Origin: a virus | IMG/VR virus record: IMGVR_UViG_3300035205_000600 | Coordinates: 1 to 23,380 of that record | Direction: 5' to 3' (one strand) | Length of the DNA: 23,380 nt | Part shown: piece after piece, positions 1 through 7,149 of the stretch | Layout: every line of letters begins with the position of its first letter | Position numbering within the stretch: the stretch's first letter is position 1 | Notes under the pieces: model-generated | Database searches by the model: none | Told to the model about the DNA's origin: nothing | What the model saw: the letters and a program-made list of their open reading frames with translations, nothing else | Program-made: the position numbers and the translations under genes

Positions 1-128
1 TAGAAAGAATTGTTGGAAGAATGTTCTTAGGTCCAAGAACCGCGCATGATGAAACAGTTGAAGAAACAGCAGATCCTTATTCAGGCTTATATAGAATGCT
101 TACATTGGCCGGCATTTATACAAATTAG
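1..128 (+). CDS. C-terminal end of an unrecognised phage protein (5' truncated)
   Basis: An open frame enters from the left edge (frame beginning at base 3) and stops at TAG 126-128, giving 41 visible residues that end ...LYRMLTLAGIYTN. The other two forward frames are closed by early stops. I do not recognise the protein. Genes just upstream of terL in T4-type phages usually encode neck, tail-completion or small-terminase proteins, so a virion-assembly role is a guess from position only. A hairpin with a T-tract follows 21 bases after the stop, so this is probably the last gene of its transcript. Confidence 0.6.
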   Translation, partial: ERIVGRMFLGPRTAHDETVEETADPYSGLYRMLTLAGIYTN

Positions 129-149
129 TAAGTAAATTACATAATAATT

Positions 150-178
150 AAATAGGCTCTAATAGGGCCTATTTTTTT
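150..178 (+). terminator. Rho-independent terminator before terL
   Basis: An 8-bp stem, AAATAGGC (150-157) with GCCTATTT (167-174), has a 9-nt loop and runs into a T-tract (172-178). It separates the upstream gene from terL, which has its own late promoter box immediately downstream. Confidence 0.75.
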
Positions 179-181
179 ACG

Positions 182-188
182 ATAAATA
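182..188 (+). promoter_or_regulatory. T4-type late promoter box for terL
   Basis: ATAAATA matches the core of the T4 late -10 box TATAAATA, with G in place of the first T. By the T4 rule (last A at -6) transcription would start at 194, the A of the terL ATG. There is no Shine-Dalgarno sequence between the box and the start codon. Confidence 0.5.
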
Positions 189-193
189 CTAGT

Positions 194-1762
194 ATGGTCA
201 GTTCTACAGTTGACACACAGTTAATCAAGAAACCTCACAGATCAGAGAAGTTTTCAAAAGAGCAGTTAAAAGAATTACAAGTTTGTTATGATGATCCTGC
301 ATATTTCTTACAACAGTATTGTCTTATACAACATCCTATTCTAGGACGTATAAAATTTAACTTATACGATTATCAAAGAGATTTAATAAACGTATATCAT
401 CATAATAGGTATTCCATTGCTATGCTTGCTAGGCAAACAGGTAAATCTACTTGTGCGGCAGGATATCTATTATGGTATGCTATGTTTAAAGCAGATAGTA
501 CTATTCTTATTGCAGCTCATAAGTATTCGGGCGCACAAGAAATAATGTCAAGGGTTCGCTTTGCATATGAGAGTTTACCAAACTTTATTAGAGCAGGTGT
601 AACTGCATATAATAGAAATTCCATAGAATTTGATAATGGATCTAGAATTGTAGCACAAGCAACAACAGAAACTACTGGTCGAGGTTTATCTTTAACATTA
701 ATATACTTGGACGAGTTTGCGTTTGTACCCCCACGCATTGCATCTGAATTTTGGACAGCACTATCTCCTACGTTATCTACAGGAGGTAAGTGTCTTATTA
801 CATCTACGCCAAATCAAGATGACGATCAATTTGCACGAATTTGGAGAGAAGCAATAAACACTGTAGATGCATATGGTAATGAACAAAAAACTGGTAGAAA
901 TGGATTTGCTTCTATATTAGTAAAATGGCCAGAACATCCGGATAGAGATGAAGAATGGGCATCATTAGAAAAAGCAAAAATAGGAGAAGATAGATTTAGA
1001 CGAGAGCACGAGTGTGAATTTATTACTAACGACGAAACTCTTATTAGTAATCTTAAATTACCGCTTTTAGAAAGTCATAATGTTATACGTAAAACAGGAC
1101 AAATTAGATGGTATTCTCCTATAGTAAAGGATAAAGTATATTGCCTTGGTCTAGATCCTAGTTTAGGCACCGGCGGTGATAATTCGGCCATTCAAGTATA
1201 TGAATTACCTGGATGTAAACAAGTGGCAGAGTGGATGCATAATAAAACACCTGTACAAGGGCAAATAAAAATTCTACGTGAAATATGTAATGCAATACAA
1301 GAAGAAAGTGAAAACACAGCAGAAATATATTGGAGTGTAGAAAATAATACATTAGGAGAAGCAGCTTTAGTTGTAATCCGTGAAATGGGCGAAGAAAATA
1401 TACCCGGTACATTTCTCAGTGAACCTAAAAAAGCAGGTAGTGTTCGTAGGTATAGACAGGGGTTTACAACAACAAATAAAAGTAAATTAACTGCATGTGC
1501 TAAATTTAAAAGTTGGGTAGAAAATGATAAAATGATAATGTGCAGTCCGAATCTTATTCGTGAAACAAAAACATTTGTAGCACGAGGAGCATCTTATGCC
1601 GCTAAAGATGGTAATACAGATGATCTTGTTATGGCTACATTGTTAGTTGTGCGTATGGCAATAACAATAGGACAGTTTGATGGTACTATATTTGATACAT
1701 TACAAGATACATTTGAAGACGAAGGCGGCGATATAAAACCTATGCCAATAGGTATAATATAA
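194..1762 (+). CDS. terL: Terminase large subunit (gp17-like packaging ATPase/nuclease)
   Basis: This is the DNA-packaging motor, an N-terminal ATPase that drives DNA into the prohead and a C-terminal RNase H-fold nuclease that cuts the concatemer. Visible ATPase motifs are Walker A ARQTGKST (residues 79-86), Walker B LIYLDEFAF (169-177) with the catalytic Glu after Asp, and a coupling motif TSTPN (203-207). The nuclease triad is probably Asp321 in LGLDPSLG, Glu383 in WSVENN and Asp476 or Asp477 in GNTDDLVMA. At 522 aa it is shorter than T4 gp17 (610 aa), mostly at the N-terminus. The ATG at 194 is the only early Met; the next one lies at the Walker A motif. It has no ribosome binding site and lies 5 nt after a late promoter box. 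It is followed by an unknown gene and gp32 rather than by tail sheath gene 18 as in T4. Confidence 0.95.
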   Translation: MVSSTVDTQLIKKPHRSEKFSKEQLKELQVCYDDPAYFLQQYCLIQHPILGRIKFNLYDYQRDLINVYHHNRYSIAMLARQTGKSTCAAGYLLWYAMFKADSTILIAAHKYSGAQEIMSRVRFAYESLPNFIRAGVTAYNRNSIEFDNGSRIVAQATTETTGRGLSLTLIYLDEFAFVPPRIASEFWTALSPTLSTGGKCLITSTPNQDDDQFARIWREAINTVDAYGNEQKTGRNGFASILVKWPEHPDRDEEWASLEKAKIGEDRFRREHECEFITNDETLISNLKLPLLESHNVIRKTGQIRWYSPIVKDKVYCLGLDPSLGTGGDNSAIQVYELPGCKQVAEWMHNKTPVQGQIKILREICNAIQEESENTAEIYWSVENNTLGEAALVVIREMGEENIPGTFLSEPKKAGSVRRYRQGFTTTNKSKLTACAKFKSWVENDKMIMCSPNLIRETKTFVARGASYAAKDGNTDDLVMATLLVVRMAITIGQFDGTIFDTLQDTFEDEGGDIKPMPIGII

Positions 1763-1768
1763 TAAATA
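1762..1768 (+). promoter_or_regulatory. T4-type late promoter box, overlapping the terL stop
   Basis: ATAAATA begins on the last base of the terL stop codon. The predicted start is near 1774. It is followed by a good ribosome binding site (AGGAAGG, 1780-1786) and the ATG at 1791. Confidence 0.45.
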
Positions 1769-1790
1769 CATATAATGATAGGAAGGTTAC

Positions 1791-2792
1791 ATGGCTATAG
1801 ATTACGAAGGTTTTTCATCTGAAATATTTAATATCCTTAAAGGAACCGGTTTGAGTGTTGTTTTATTCACAGAAGACGGTCAACGTACAGTAGATCCTAC
1901 TGAAGCACGGCGTTTTTACGATCGTAATACACACATGATGGTTAATATAGACGACGATGAGTTAAAAATTCATTTAAGCGAACATGAAGATGTTAATGAA
2001 GAAATAATCGATATGCTACGAAACCAGGCTAAAAAATATATGTTTGAGTTTACAATTAAAACATATGGAAAGCAGTTACAACCAAAGGATTTTGCACACA
2101 TGGCTATGAATAAATCGGTAACAGAAGGATTAGAAAAACCATACGGAAGTATGAAAAGCAGTTACCAAAAAATTAACGATGCTAAACTAATAATTCGTCA
2201 CTCCAAGCAAGTAGACGAGGAAAAGGTAGGCGCTAGATCTCGCAATATAAAAGGGTTATATATCGAAAATGCCGAAGGCGAAAGATTTAAGTTCCCCTAC
2301 ATACATCTTGCAGGAGCACGAGCAATGGCTCGTCATATAAATGAGGGCGGCACGCCATACGATGTCGTTGGCGAACATATTATAGAAACTGTGAAAAATC
2401 TAAAAAAGTTACAAGAATTTACAAAATACGTAAGACGTAATTCTTTAGTTAATGAGCAAACATCAGATGTTATAGACAGAGTTAATACATATAAAACTGA
2501 TGCCAAAACAGAATTAACTAGGCTAGCCGGAGTAAGATCTTATCAATCTATGGTTGAGCAAATAGAAGCACAAGAAGCAATTAATGATCCAGTCAATGAA
2601 TTGGTAGATCAATTAAAAGAGAAATTTACAGTAAAATATTTTGATCAACAATTTGAAGATATTTTACCTTTTATTGCAAATCTCCCTCTCCAAGAAGACG
2701 AAATAGTAGAAGAAGAAGATCATATGATAGAACATTGGGAAGAAATTGTTTCTGAAATGTTAGAAGATAAGTTCTCCCAATTCGTCAGATAA
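1791..2792 (+). CDS. Conserved phage protein of unknown function (333 aa)
   Basis: I cannot assign a function. The protein is soluble-looking, with no signal peptide or membrane segment. The first ~100 residues are acidic and mixed alpha/beta. A central segment (about 165-200) reads like a compact domain with FKFPYIHLAGARAMARHI. The C-terminal half is largely helical and ends in a very acidic stretch (EDEIVEEEDH) before a final helix. The start is supported by AGGAAGG 4-10 nt upstream. The gene lies between terL and gp32 and has its own late promoter box, so a virion or packaging role is possible but not shown. I have an unconfirmed impression that similar proteins occur as hypotheticals in marine T4-like phages. 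Confidence 0.85.
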   Translation: MAIDYEGFSSEIFNILKGTGLSVVLFTEDGQRTVDPTEARRFYDRNTHMMVNIDDDELKIHLSEHEDVNEEIIDMLRNQAKKYMFEFTIKTYGKQLQPKDFAHMAMNKSVTEGLEKPYGSMKSSYQKINDAKLIIRHSKQVDEEKVGARSRNIKGLYIENAEGERFKFPYIHLAGARAMARHINEGGTPYDVVGEHIIETVKNLKKLQEFTKYVRRNSLVNEQTSDVIDRVNTYKTDAKTELTRLAGVRSYQSMVEQIEAQEAINDPVNELVDQLKEKFTVKYFDQQFEDILPFIANLPLQEDEIVEEEDHMIEHWEEIVSEMLEDKFSQFVR

Positions 2793-2822
2793 AAATATTC
2801 CCAAAATTTCACCAAAAACCAC

Positions 2823-2850
2823 TTGACAGATAAATAATAAAGTGTATACT
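2823..2850 (+). promoter_or_regulatory. Sigma70-type promoter for gp32
   Basis: TTGACA (2823-2828), a 16-bp spacer and TATACT (2845-2850) match the sigma70 consensus at 11 of 12 positions. The predicted start is near 2857, which leaves a leader of about 60 nt before gp32. The element extends to TTGACAGA, shared with the promoters at 5819 and 8614. Confidence 0.7.
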
Positions 2851-2879
2851 TAATACTGTATATGAGAGTATATACACTT
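2840..2879 (+). other. Inverted repeat over the gp32 -10 and start region (possible operator)
   Basis: AAGTGTATA (2840-2848) and TATACACTT (2871-2879) are a perfect 9-bp inverted repeat with a 22-bp gap. The left arm covers the -10 element. The left arm would not be transcribed, so this fits a protein-binding operator better than a leader RNA hairpin. Confidence 0.45.
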
Positions 2880-2916
2880 AGGCAAATTTTAAGGCTAACA
2901 TTAAAGGAGAAATATT

Positions 2917-3891
2917 ATGGCTACATTGGCTGAAATTAGGGCAAAACTATTAGAACAAGAAACCCGCCGCGGTCCCGGTACAGGTACTGGAGACAACGCA
3001 ATATATACATTCTGGAATATTCCAGAAAACACAACCGCAACATTACGATTCCTACCAGATGGTGATACAGATAACACTTTTTTCTGGCGGGAACGTCAAA
3101 TGATTCGTTTAGCATTTCCAGGAATTAAAGGTCACGACGAAAGTCGTTCAGTGACTGTTCAAGTTCCTTGTATAGAAATGTGGGGAGATGCTTGTCCAGT
3201 ACATGCAGAAATTCGTCCATGGTTTAAAGATACATCCATGGAAGATATTGCTAGAAAATATTGGAAAAAGCGATCTTACTTATTTCAAGGATTTGTTATT
3301 GAAAATCCCCTGGCTGAAGATGACACACCCGAAAATCCAATTCGTAGATTTGTAATCAATCCAAGTATCTATAAAATTATAGCGGCCGCATTGATGGACC
3401 CAGATTTTGTAGAAATACCAACAGATTACGAACAAGGTACAGACTTTAGATTGACTAAAACTCAACAAGGTCAGTATGCTGATTATTCTACATCCAATTG
3501 GGCACGTCGTGACCGTAGTTTAAATGAAGAAGAACGACAAGCAATAGAATCACATGGATTATTTAATTTAAATGATTTTATGCCACGACGTCCAAGTGAA
3601 GATGATGTTAAAGTTATTTTCGAAATGTTTGAAGCATCAGTAGATGGTCAACTTTATGATCCAGATCGATTTGGTCAACATTATCGTCCGTTTGGTTTAA
3701 ACGTGGACAATGGAAATGGTAAAAAACCCGCTCAAGCGGCAAGTACACCTGCTCCTACTCCACAACCCGCTGTTGAGAAAACAGAAGAAACTGTAGTAGA
3801 AACACCTGCCGCAGATCCTGTTACAACAGAAGACGGAGCAAAGCCGAGTGCTCAAGATATTTTAAAAATGATCCGCTCGCGCCAATCATAA
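2917..3891 (+). CDS. gp32: Single-stranded DNA-binding protein gp32
   Basis: This is a T4 gp32-type ssDNA-binding protein that coats single strands during replication, recombination and repair. The N-terminal basic segment (about 1-20) corresponds to the cooperativity domain. The OB-fold core (about 25-255) contains TFWNIPENTTATLRFLPDGD and the aromatic, basic stretch WKKRSYLFQGFV. The zinc site appears to be His73, Cys85, Cys93 and His96, with the last T4 Cys replaced by His in ACPVH. A Pro/Ala/Glu-rich linker leads to a C-terminal tail (about 275-324), matching the protein-interaction tail of T4 gp32. The start is fixed by AAAGGAG (2903-2909) 7 nt upstream. The gene has its own sigma70-type promoter and a strong terminator after it, so it is probably also expressed as a single-gene message. 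Confidence 0.93.
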   Translation: MATLAEIRAKLLEQETRRGPGTGTGDNAIYTFWNIPENTTATLRFLPDGDTDNTFFWRERQMIRLAFPGIKGHDESRSVTVQVPCIEMWGDACPVHAEIRPWFKDTSMEDIARKYWKKRSYLFQGFVIENPLAEDDTPENPIRRFVINPSIYKIIAAALMDPDFVEIPTDYEQGTDFRLTKTQQGQYADYSTSNWARRDRSLNEEERQAIESHGLFNLNDFMPRRPSEDDVKVIFEMFEASVDGQLYDPDRFGQHYRPFGLNVDNGNGKKPAQAASTPAPTPQPAVEKTEETVVETPAADPVTTEDGAKPSAQDILKMIRSRQS

Positions 3892-3901
3892 TCAATTGTT
3901 T

Positions 3902-3923
3902 AAGGGGGGGCAACCCCCCTTTT
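3902..3923 (+). terminator. Strong hairpin terminator after gp32
   Basis: AAGGGGGG (3902-3909), a GCAA tetraloop (3910-3913) and CCCCCCTT (3914-3921) continue into T (to 3923). The stem is an unbroken G6:C6 block flanked by two A:T pairs. The U-tract is short, so readthrough into uvsX is possible. Confidence 0.8.
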
Positions 3924-3942
3924 ACCTTAAAGGAGATAATAT

Positions 3943-4989
3943 ATGGCTAGACCATTTGACGTAAGTAAATTTAGAAAAACAGTAACAAAATCTGTTCCTG
4001 GATTAAGTGTAGGATTTAGAGATCCTGATACATGGATTTCCACTGGAAATTTAGTTCTCGATAAACTAATTAGTAATGATTTCCATAAAGGTATACCTTT
4101 AGGAAAAGTTACAGTATTCGCTGGAGAAAGTGGTAGTGGTAAAAGTTTTGTTTGTGCAGGTAATATTGTAAAAAATGCACAAGAAAAAGGTGTCTTTGTT
4201 ATTTTAATTGATTCGGAAAATGCATTAGACGAAGCATGGCTTCATGCATTGGGAGTTGATACGTCACCCGATAAGTTATTAAAAATGAATTTAGCAATGA
4301 TAGATGATGTTGCTAAAGTTTTAAGTGACTTCATTAAGGAATATAAAGATAACTATGCAGAATTAGAACATGAAGATCGTCCTAAAGTTTTATTTGTTGT
4401 TGATTCTTTAGGTATGTTATTAACACCAACAGATGTGGCTCAATTTGATAAAGGCGATCTTAAAGGTGATATGGGACGCAAACCTAAAGCATTAACAGCA
4501 TTAGTTCGTAATTGTGTTAATATGTTTGGTAGTCTTAATATAGGTCTTGTTTGTACTAATCATACGTATGCAAGTCAGGATATGTTTGACCCGGACGATA
4601 AAATTAGTGGCGGACAAGGGTTTATATATGCATCTAGTATTGTTGTTGCAATGAAAAAACTTAAACTTAAAGAAGACAGTGAAGGCAATAAAATTAGTGA
4701 TATAAGAGGTATACGTGCGGCGTGTAAAGTAGTAAAAAGTAGATATGCCAAACCGTTTGAAAGTGTTCAAATCAAAATACCATATGACTCAGGAATGGAT
4801 CCTTATAGTGGATTAGTAGACTTATTTGAAAAAGTAGGCGTGTTAACCAAGTCAGGTAATAAATTACAATATACTTCTACAAAAGTAAAAGGTGAAGTTA
4901 TAAGTGAGTTCCGTAAAAAATGGACTCCCGAAAAACTAGAACTTGTAATAGAAGAATTGGGGGACAGGGATATTTTCCAAAATAGTTAA
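3943..4989 (+). CDS. uvsX: UvsX, RecA-like recombinase
   Basis: UvsX is the phage strand-exchange recombinase. It forms filaments on ssDNA with UvsY and gp32 and drives recombination-dependent replication. Walker A is GESGSGKS (residues 61-68), Walker B is VLFVVDS (149-155), and the segment around 205-230 (TNHTYASQDMFDPD followed by SGGQG) corresponds to the DNA-binding loop region. At 348 aa it is slightly shorter than T4 UvsX (about 391 aa). AAAGGAG (3929-3935) lies 7 nt before the ATG. The gene follows the gp32 terminator and begins the uvsX-81aa-uvsY cluster. Confidence 0.95.
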   Translation: MARPFDVSKFRKTVTKSVPGLSVGFRDPDTWISTGNLVLDKLISNDFHKGIPLGKVTVFAGESGSGKSFVCAGNIVKNAQEKGVFVILIDSENALDEAWLHALGVDTSPDKLLKMNLAMIDDVAKVLSDFIKEYKDNYAELEHEDRPKVLFVVDSLGMLLTPTDVAQFDKGDLKGDMGRKPKALTALVRNCVNMFGSLNIGLVCTNHTYASQDMFDPDDKISGGQGFIYASSIVVAMKKLKLKEDSEGNKISDIRGIRAACKVVKSRYAKPFESVQIKIPYDSGMDPYSGLVDLFEKVGVLTKSGNKLQYTSTKVKGEVISEFRKKWTPEKLELVIEELGDRDIFQNS

Positions 4990-5018
4990 ATACATGTTTT
5001 ACTATCCGGAGAAAATAT

Positions 5019-5264
5019 ATGTCAAGTTTGTATACAGATGATGCAGAAGAACTAGTAAGTTTATGGTCAAGTGTTAAACAGTTTATTACTGCAAAAGAAC
5101 GAGAAGATGCCGCTGAAAGTTTTTTAAAGGCGGCTGAAGAAATCTACAATGTAGAAGATATGGTAAATGAGTTATCAGGAAGTGACTCAGATTTAGATAA
5201 GATACTATCTACTAATTACATGCCCGAAGAAGAAGAAGAGGATGACGAAGAAGAGTTTGATTAA
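5019..5264 (+). CDS. Small acidic protein between uvsX and uvsY
   Basis: This 81-residue protein has helical N-terminal three quarters and a C-terminal tail made almost entirely of Glu and Asp (residues about 70-81). It has no recognisable enzyme motif. CCGGAGAA lies upstream of the ATG at a usable distance, and uvsY starts 2 nt after its stop, so the three genes form one operon. Acidic tails of this kind in replication proteins (for example the gp32 C-terminus) often mimic DNA or bind partners. A role with UvsX or UvsY is an inference from position. Confidence 0.8.
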   Translation: MSSLYTDDAEELVSLWSSVKQFITAKEREDAAESFLKAAEEIYNVEDMVNELSGSDSDLDKILSTNYMPEEEEEDDEEEFD

Positions 5265-5266
5265 GC

Positions 5267-5725
5267 ATGTCTAAATGGTATAGAGAAGTACAAAATGATC
5301 TTGGCAATATTATTAAAGCTATAGATTATTTTGAAACAGAATTAAAGCAAGGAAGAATAGAAATAAGTCTTGCAGGTAATATAGAAAAAAATAGTAGGGA
5401 AATACCCGGTATTGTTGAACACCGGTTTAGTCAACTACAAGAAATAGAAGCCATTTTAGAACATCTCAATATCGAATTAAGAAAATTACGTTCAATTAAA
5501 TATAAGCAATTTTTAGAACATTATCAACGACAATTAACTTCACGTGATGTCCAACAATATATTGATGGTGAGCAAGATGTTGTAGATTTACAGCATTTAG
5601 TCAATGAATTTGCATTGGTTAGAAACAAGTTCATTGGCTTCACCAAAGCAATAGATGCCAAGCAATTCCAGATTAATAACATAATTAAACTACGATCTGC
5701 AGGGTTAGAAGACTTAGGTCTTTGA
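5267..5725 (+). CDS. uvsY: UvsY, recombination mediator
   Basis: UvsY loads UvsX onto gp32-coated ssDNA. The protein is 152 aa (T4 UvsY is 137 aa) and almost wholly helical, with a long N-terminal helical region. Its C-terminal segment (about 122-150: GFTKAIDAKQFQINNIIKLR) lines up with the T4 C-terminus, which has the pattern DAIKSRGFAIKHIQDMRAFEAG. The assignment rests on that weak match plus position directly behind uvsX. It starts 2 nt after the preceding stop, without a clear ribosome binding site of its own, which suggests translational coupling. Confidence 0.75.
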   Translation: MSKWYREVQNDLGNIIKAIDYFETELKQGRIEISLAGNIEKNSREIPGIVEHRFSQLQEIEAILEHLNIELRKLRSIKYKQFLEHYQRQLTSRDVQQYIDGEQDVVDLQHLVNEFALVRNKFIGFTKAIDAKQFQINNIIKLRSAGLEDLGL

Positions 5726-5740
5726 AAACAAAGAGAAATA

Positions 5741-5792
5741 TAAGTCATTGATTTTTAAAAGAATCCAAAAATATCTGTAAGTCGTTGATTTT
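5741..5792 (+). repeat. Two 15-bp TAAGTCATTGATTTT boxes upstream of a promoter
   Basis: Copy 1 (5741-5755) is TAAGTCATTGATTTT. Copy 2 (5778-5792) is the same with one change (TAAGTCGTTGATTTT). Their starts are 37 bp apart, and copy 2 starts 41 bp before the -35 element at 5819. The same box, spacing and distance occur before the promoter at 8614. The extended segment 5764-5789 matches 8559-8584 at 24 of 26 positions. Confidence 0.85.
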
Positions 5793-5818
5793 AAAGAAAA
5801 AATAGTAAGAATTCATGG

Positions 5819-5847
5819 TTGACAGACAGATAGTCAGACCTTATAAT
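5819..5847 (+). promoter_or_regulatory. Consensus sigma70 promoter (TTGACA-17-TATAAT)
   Basis: TTGACA (5819-5824), a 17-bp spacer and TATAAT (5842-5847) are a perfect match to the bacterial housekeeping promoter consensus. The predicted start is near 5854, about 30 nt before the coding region. It would be read by the unmodified host RNA polymerase, so early expression is likely. The upstream boxes sit at about -76 and -113. Confidence 0.85.
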
Positions 5848-5883
5848 AGTAGTATAGAGTAAGGCTATAAGGTATTTTTGGAT

Positions 5884-6615
5884 ATGAGACGCACATCAAG
5901 ACTGGTTTACAAAACCAACCCTAAATTTCCAACCATCGAAGTTATTGCCACTGCTATAGCAGTTGACAATATACAAGGATTTGTTCGTAGTGGCCAGGGT
6001 TACACTAAAGTAAATGACGACGGTTCAGAAGAAGTAATAAAGGATAATAAAACTATTATCCTTCATTCTTTGCTTAATAAAGAAGGAGAAGGAATAAAAC
6101 CTACTACTTCCGATCGAGAAGCGGCAGTACATTTAGTAGACGATGTAACTGGTCGACTTACTATGAAGAAGTTGGGTGGTAACCTAAATGAATTTGAAAC
6201 TGCATTAATGGAAAACGTTACTGCCGAAACGGTAGGTGTATACGGTGTTGCATTAATTGCTAGTATTCCAAACACTCAGAAGCACCAGGCAAAGAGAGAT
6301 ACTGTTAAAGACAAACTTGATAACTTAATAAGTTCAAGTGAAGTTGTTGGTAAGATGGGTACTCGTTGTATGTTTACTTTGGACATAATTGATATTACTT
6401 ACGTTAAGAAAATGGGTATCTTTATGGTAACTGGTTTGGAAAATAATAAGAATGTTGTTAAGTTTTGGTTTTCCAGTGACCCGGATATATCCGGAATACT
6501 CGAAGGAAAGACTATTACTCTTGCTGGTTTTGTGAAAAGTCAAGGTAAAAGTAAGTACAGTAACTGTCAAGAAACCATTATAAACCGCGTTAAAGTCTCA
6601 GACGTTTCATCATAA
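5884..6615 (+). CDS. Unknown protein with possible C-terminal OB-fold (243 aa)
   Basis: I do not recognise a named family. The N-terminal part starts RRTSRLVYKTNPKFPTIEV, and the middle carries an Ala/Val-rich helix pair. The last ~80 residues (GIFMVTGLENNKN, KFWFSSD, then KTITLAGFVKS and a closing INRVKV) have the strand pattern of an OB-type nucleic-acid-binding domain, which I infer from pattern only. The start is uncertain. TTG at 5878 lies 5 nt after AAGG (5869-5872), and ATG at 5884 lies 11 nt after it. I prefer the ATG. The gene is driven by a consensus sigma70 promoter with upstream boxes, and it uses more G/C-ending codons than its neighbours, as does the AAA+ gene at 8685. Both points suggest strong early expression. 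Confidence 0.8.
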   Translation: MRRTSRLVYKTNPKFPTIEVIATAIAVDNIQGFVRSGQGYTKVNDDGSEEVIKDNKTIILHSLLNKEGEGIKPTTSDREAAVHLVDDVTGRLTMKKLGGNLNEFETALMENVTAETVGVYGVALIASIPNTQKHQAKRDTVKDKLDNLISSSEVVGKMGTRCMFTLDIIDITYVKKMGIFMVTGLENNKNVVKFWFSSDPDISGILEGKTITLAGFVKSQGKSKYSNCQETIINRVKVSDVSS

Positions 6616-6618
6616 ATA
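6612..6618 (+). promoter_or_regulatory. T4-type late promoter box for the channel operon
   Basis: ATAAATA overlaps the TAA stop (6613-6615) of the preceding gene. The predicted start is near 6624, giving a ~39-nt leader with ribosome binding site GAGGA (6652-6656) before the ATG at 6663. Confidence 0.5.
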
Positions 6619-6662
6619 GTTATAATAGTTTGATACTATGATGAGACCACTGAGGACAATAT

Positions 6663-7148
6663 ATGGTTTTTTGGAGATGGTGGATTTTTACAGGTTTACT
6701 CGCGTTTAGTAGTGGATACTGTCTATACGAAAATCTACACCAATGGTTATGGGATAATGATGTTACAAAACTCAGTTTTGTTATATTAATTAGTTTCATA
6801 TTCATATCTCTTTATTGTGGTCAACTTTCTTATCTTAAGTATAAAAAACCTAATAAAAAATTAAATCTTGAACCTGTATGGTTTGCTAGTGAAGCCTGTA
6901 TTACTGTTGGTATGATAGGAACAGTAGCAGGTTTTCTATTGATGTTAGGTACAGCATTTCTAAATATTAATGTAGAAGAAACTGAAACATTACAACGAGC
7001 AATTGGTCAATTGGCTGTAGGAATGAGTACAGCATTGACTACTACATTGTTGGGTCTTATTTGTAGTCTATTAATTAAGTTTCAATTGATTAATATCGAA
7101 AATTCCGGGCCGACGAAAAAGACATCCGGCGCTTATTCGAAGAAGTGA
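6663..7148 (+). CDS. MotA/TolQ/ExbB-like proton channel protein
   Basis: This is a 161-aa inner-membrane protein with probably four membrane helices (about 5-24, 37-56, 76-98 and 117-141). The last two carry the family signature: VGMIGTVAGFLLML (82-95) resembles the GLLGTVxGM motif, and AVGMSTALTTTLLGL (118-132) resembles the AxGISxALxTTxxGL motif. The Thr residues of that motif line the ion path in ExbB and MotA. The large cytoplasmic domain of MotA is absent. The start is set by GAGGA 6 nt upstream. The next gene encodes an ExbD/MotB-like partner 1 nt downstream, which is the usual pairing. Together they should form a proton-driven motor. What it drives in a phage-infected cell is unknown to me. 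Confidence 0.75.
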   Translation: MVFWRWWIFTGLLAFSSGYCLYENLHQWLWDNDVTKLSFVILISFIFISLYCGQLSYLKYKKPNKKLNLEPVWFASEACITVGMIGTVAGFLLMLGTAFLNINVEETETLQRAIGQLAVGMSTALTTTLLGLICSLLIKFQLINIENSGPTKKTSGAYSKK

Positions 7149-7149
7149 A

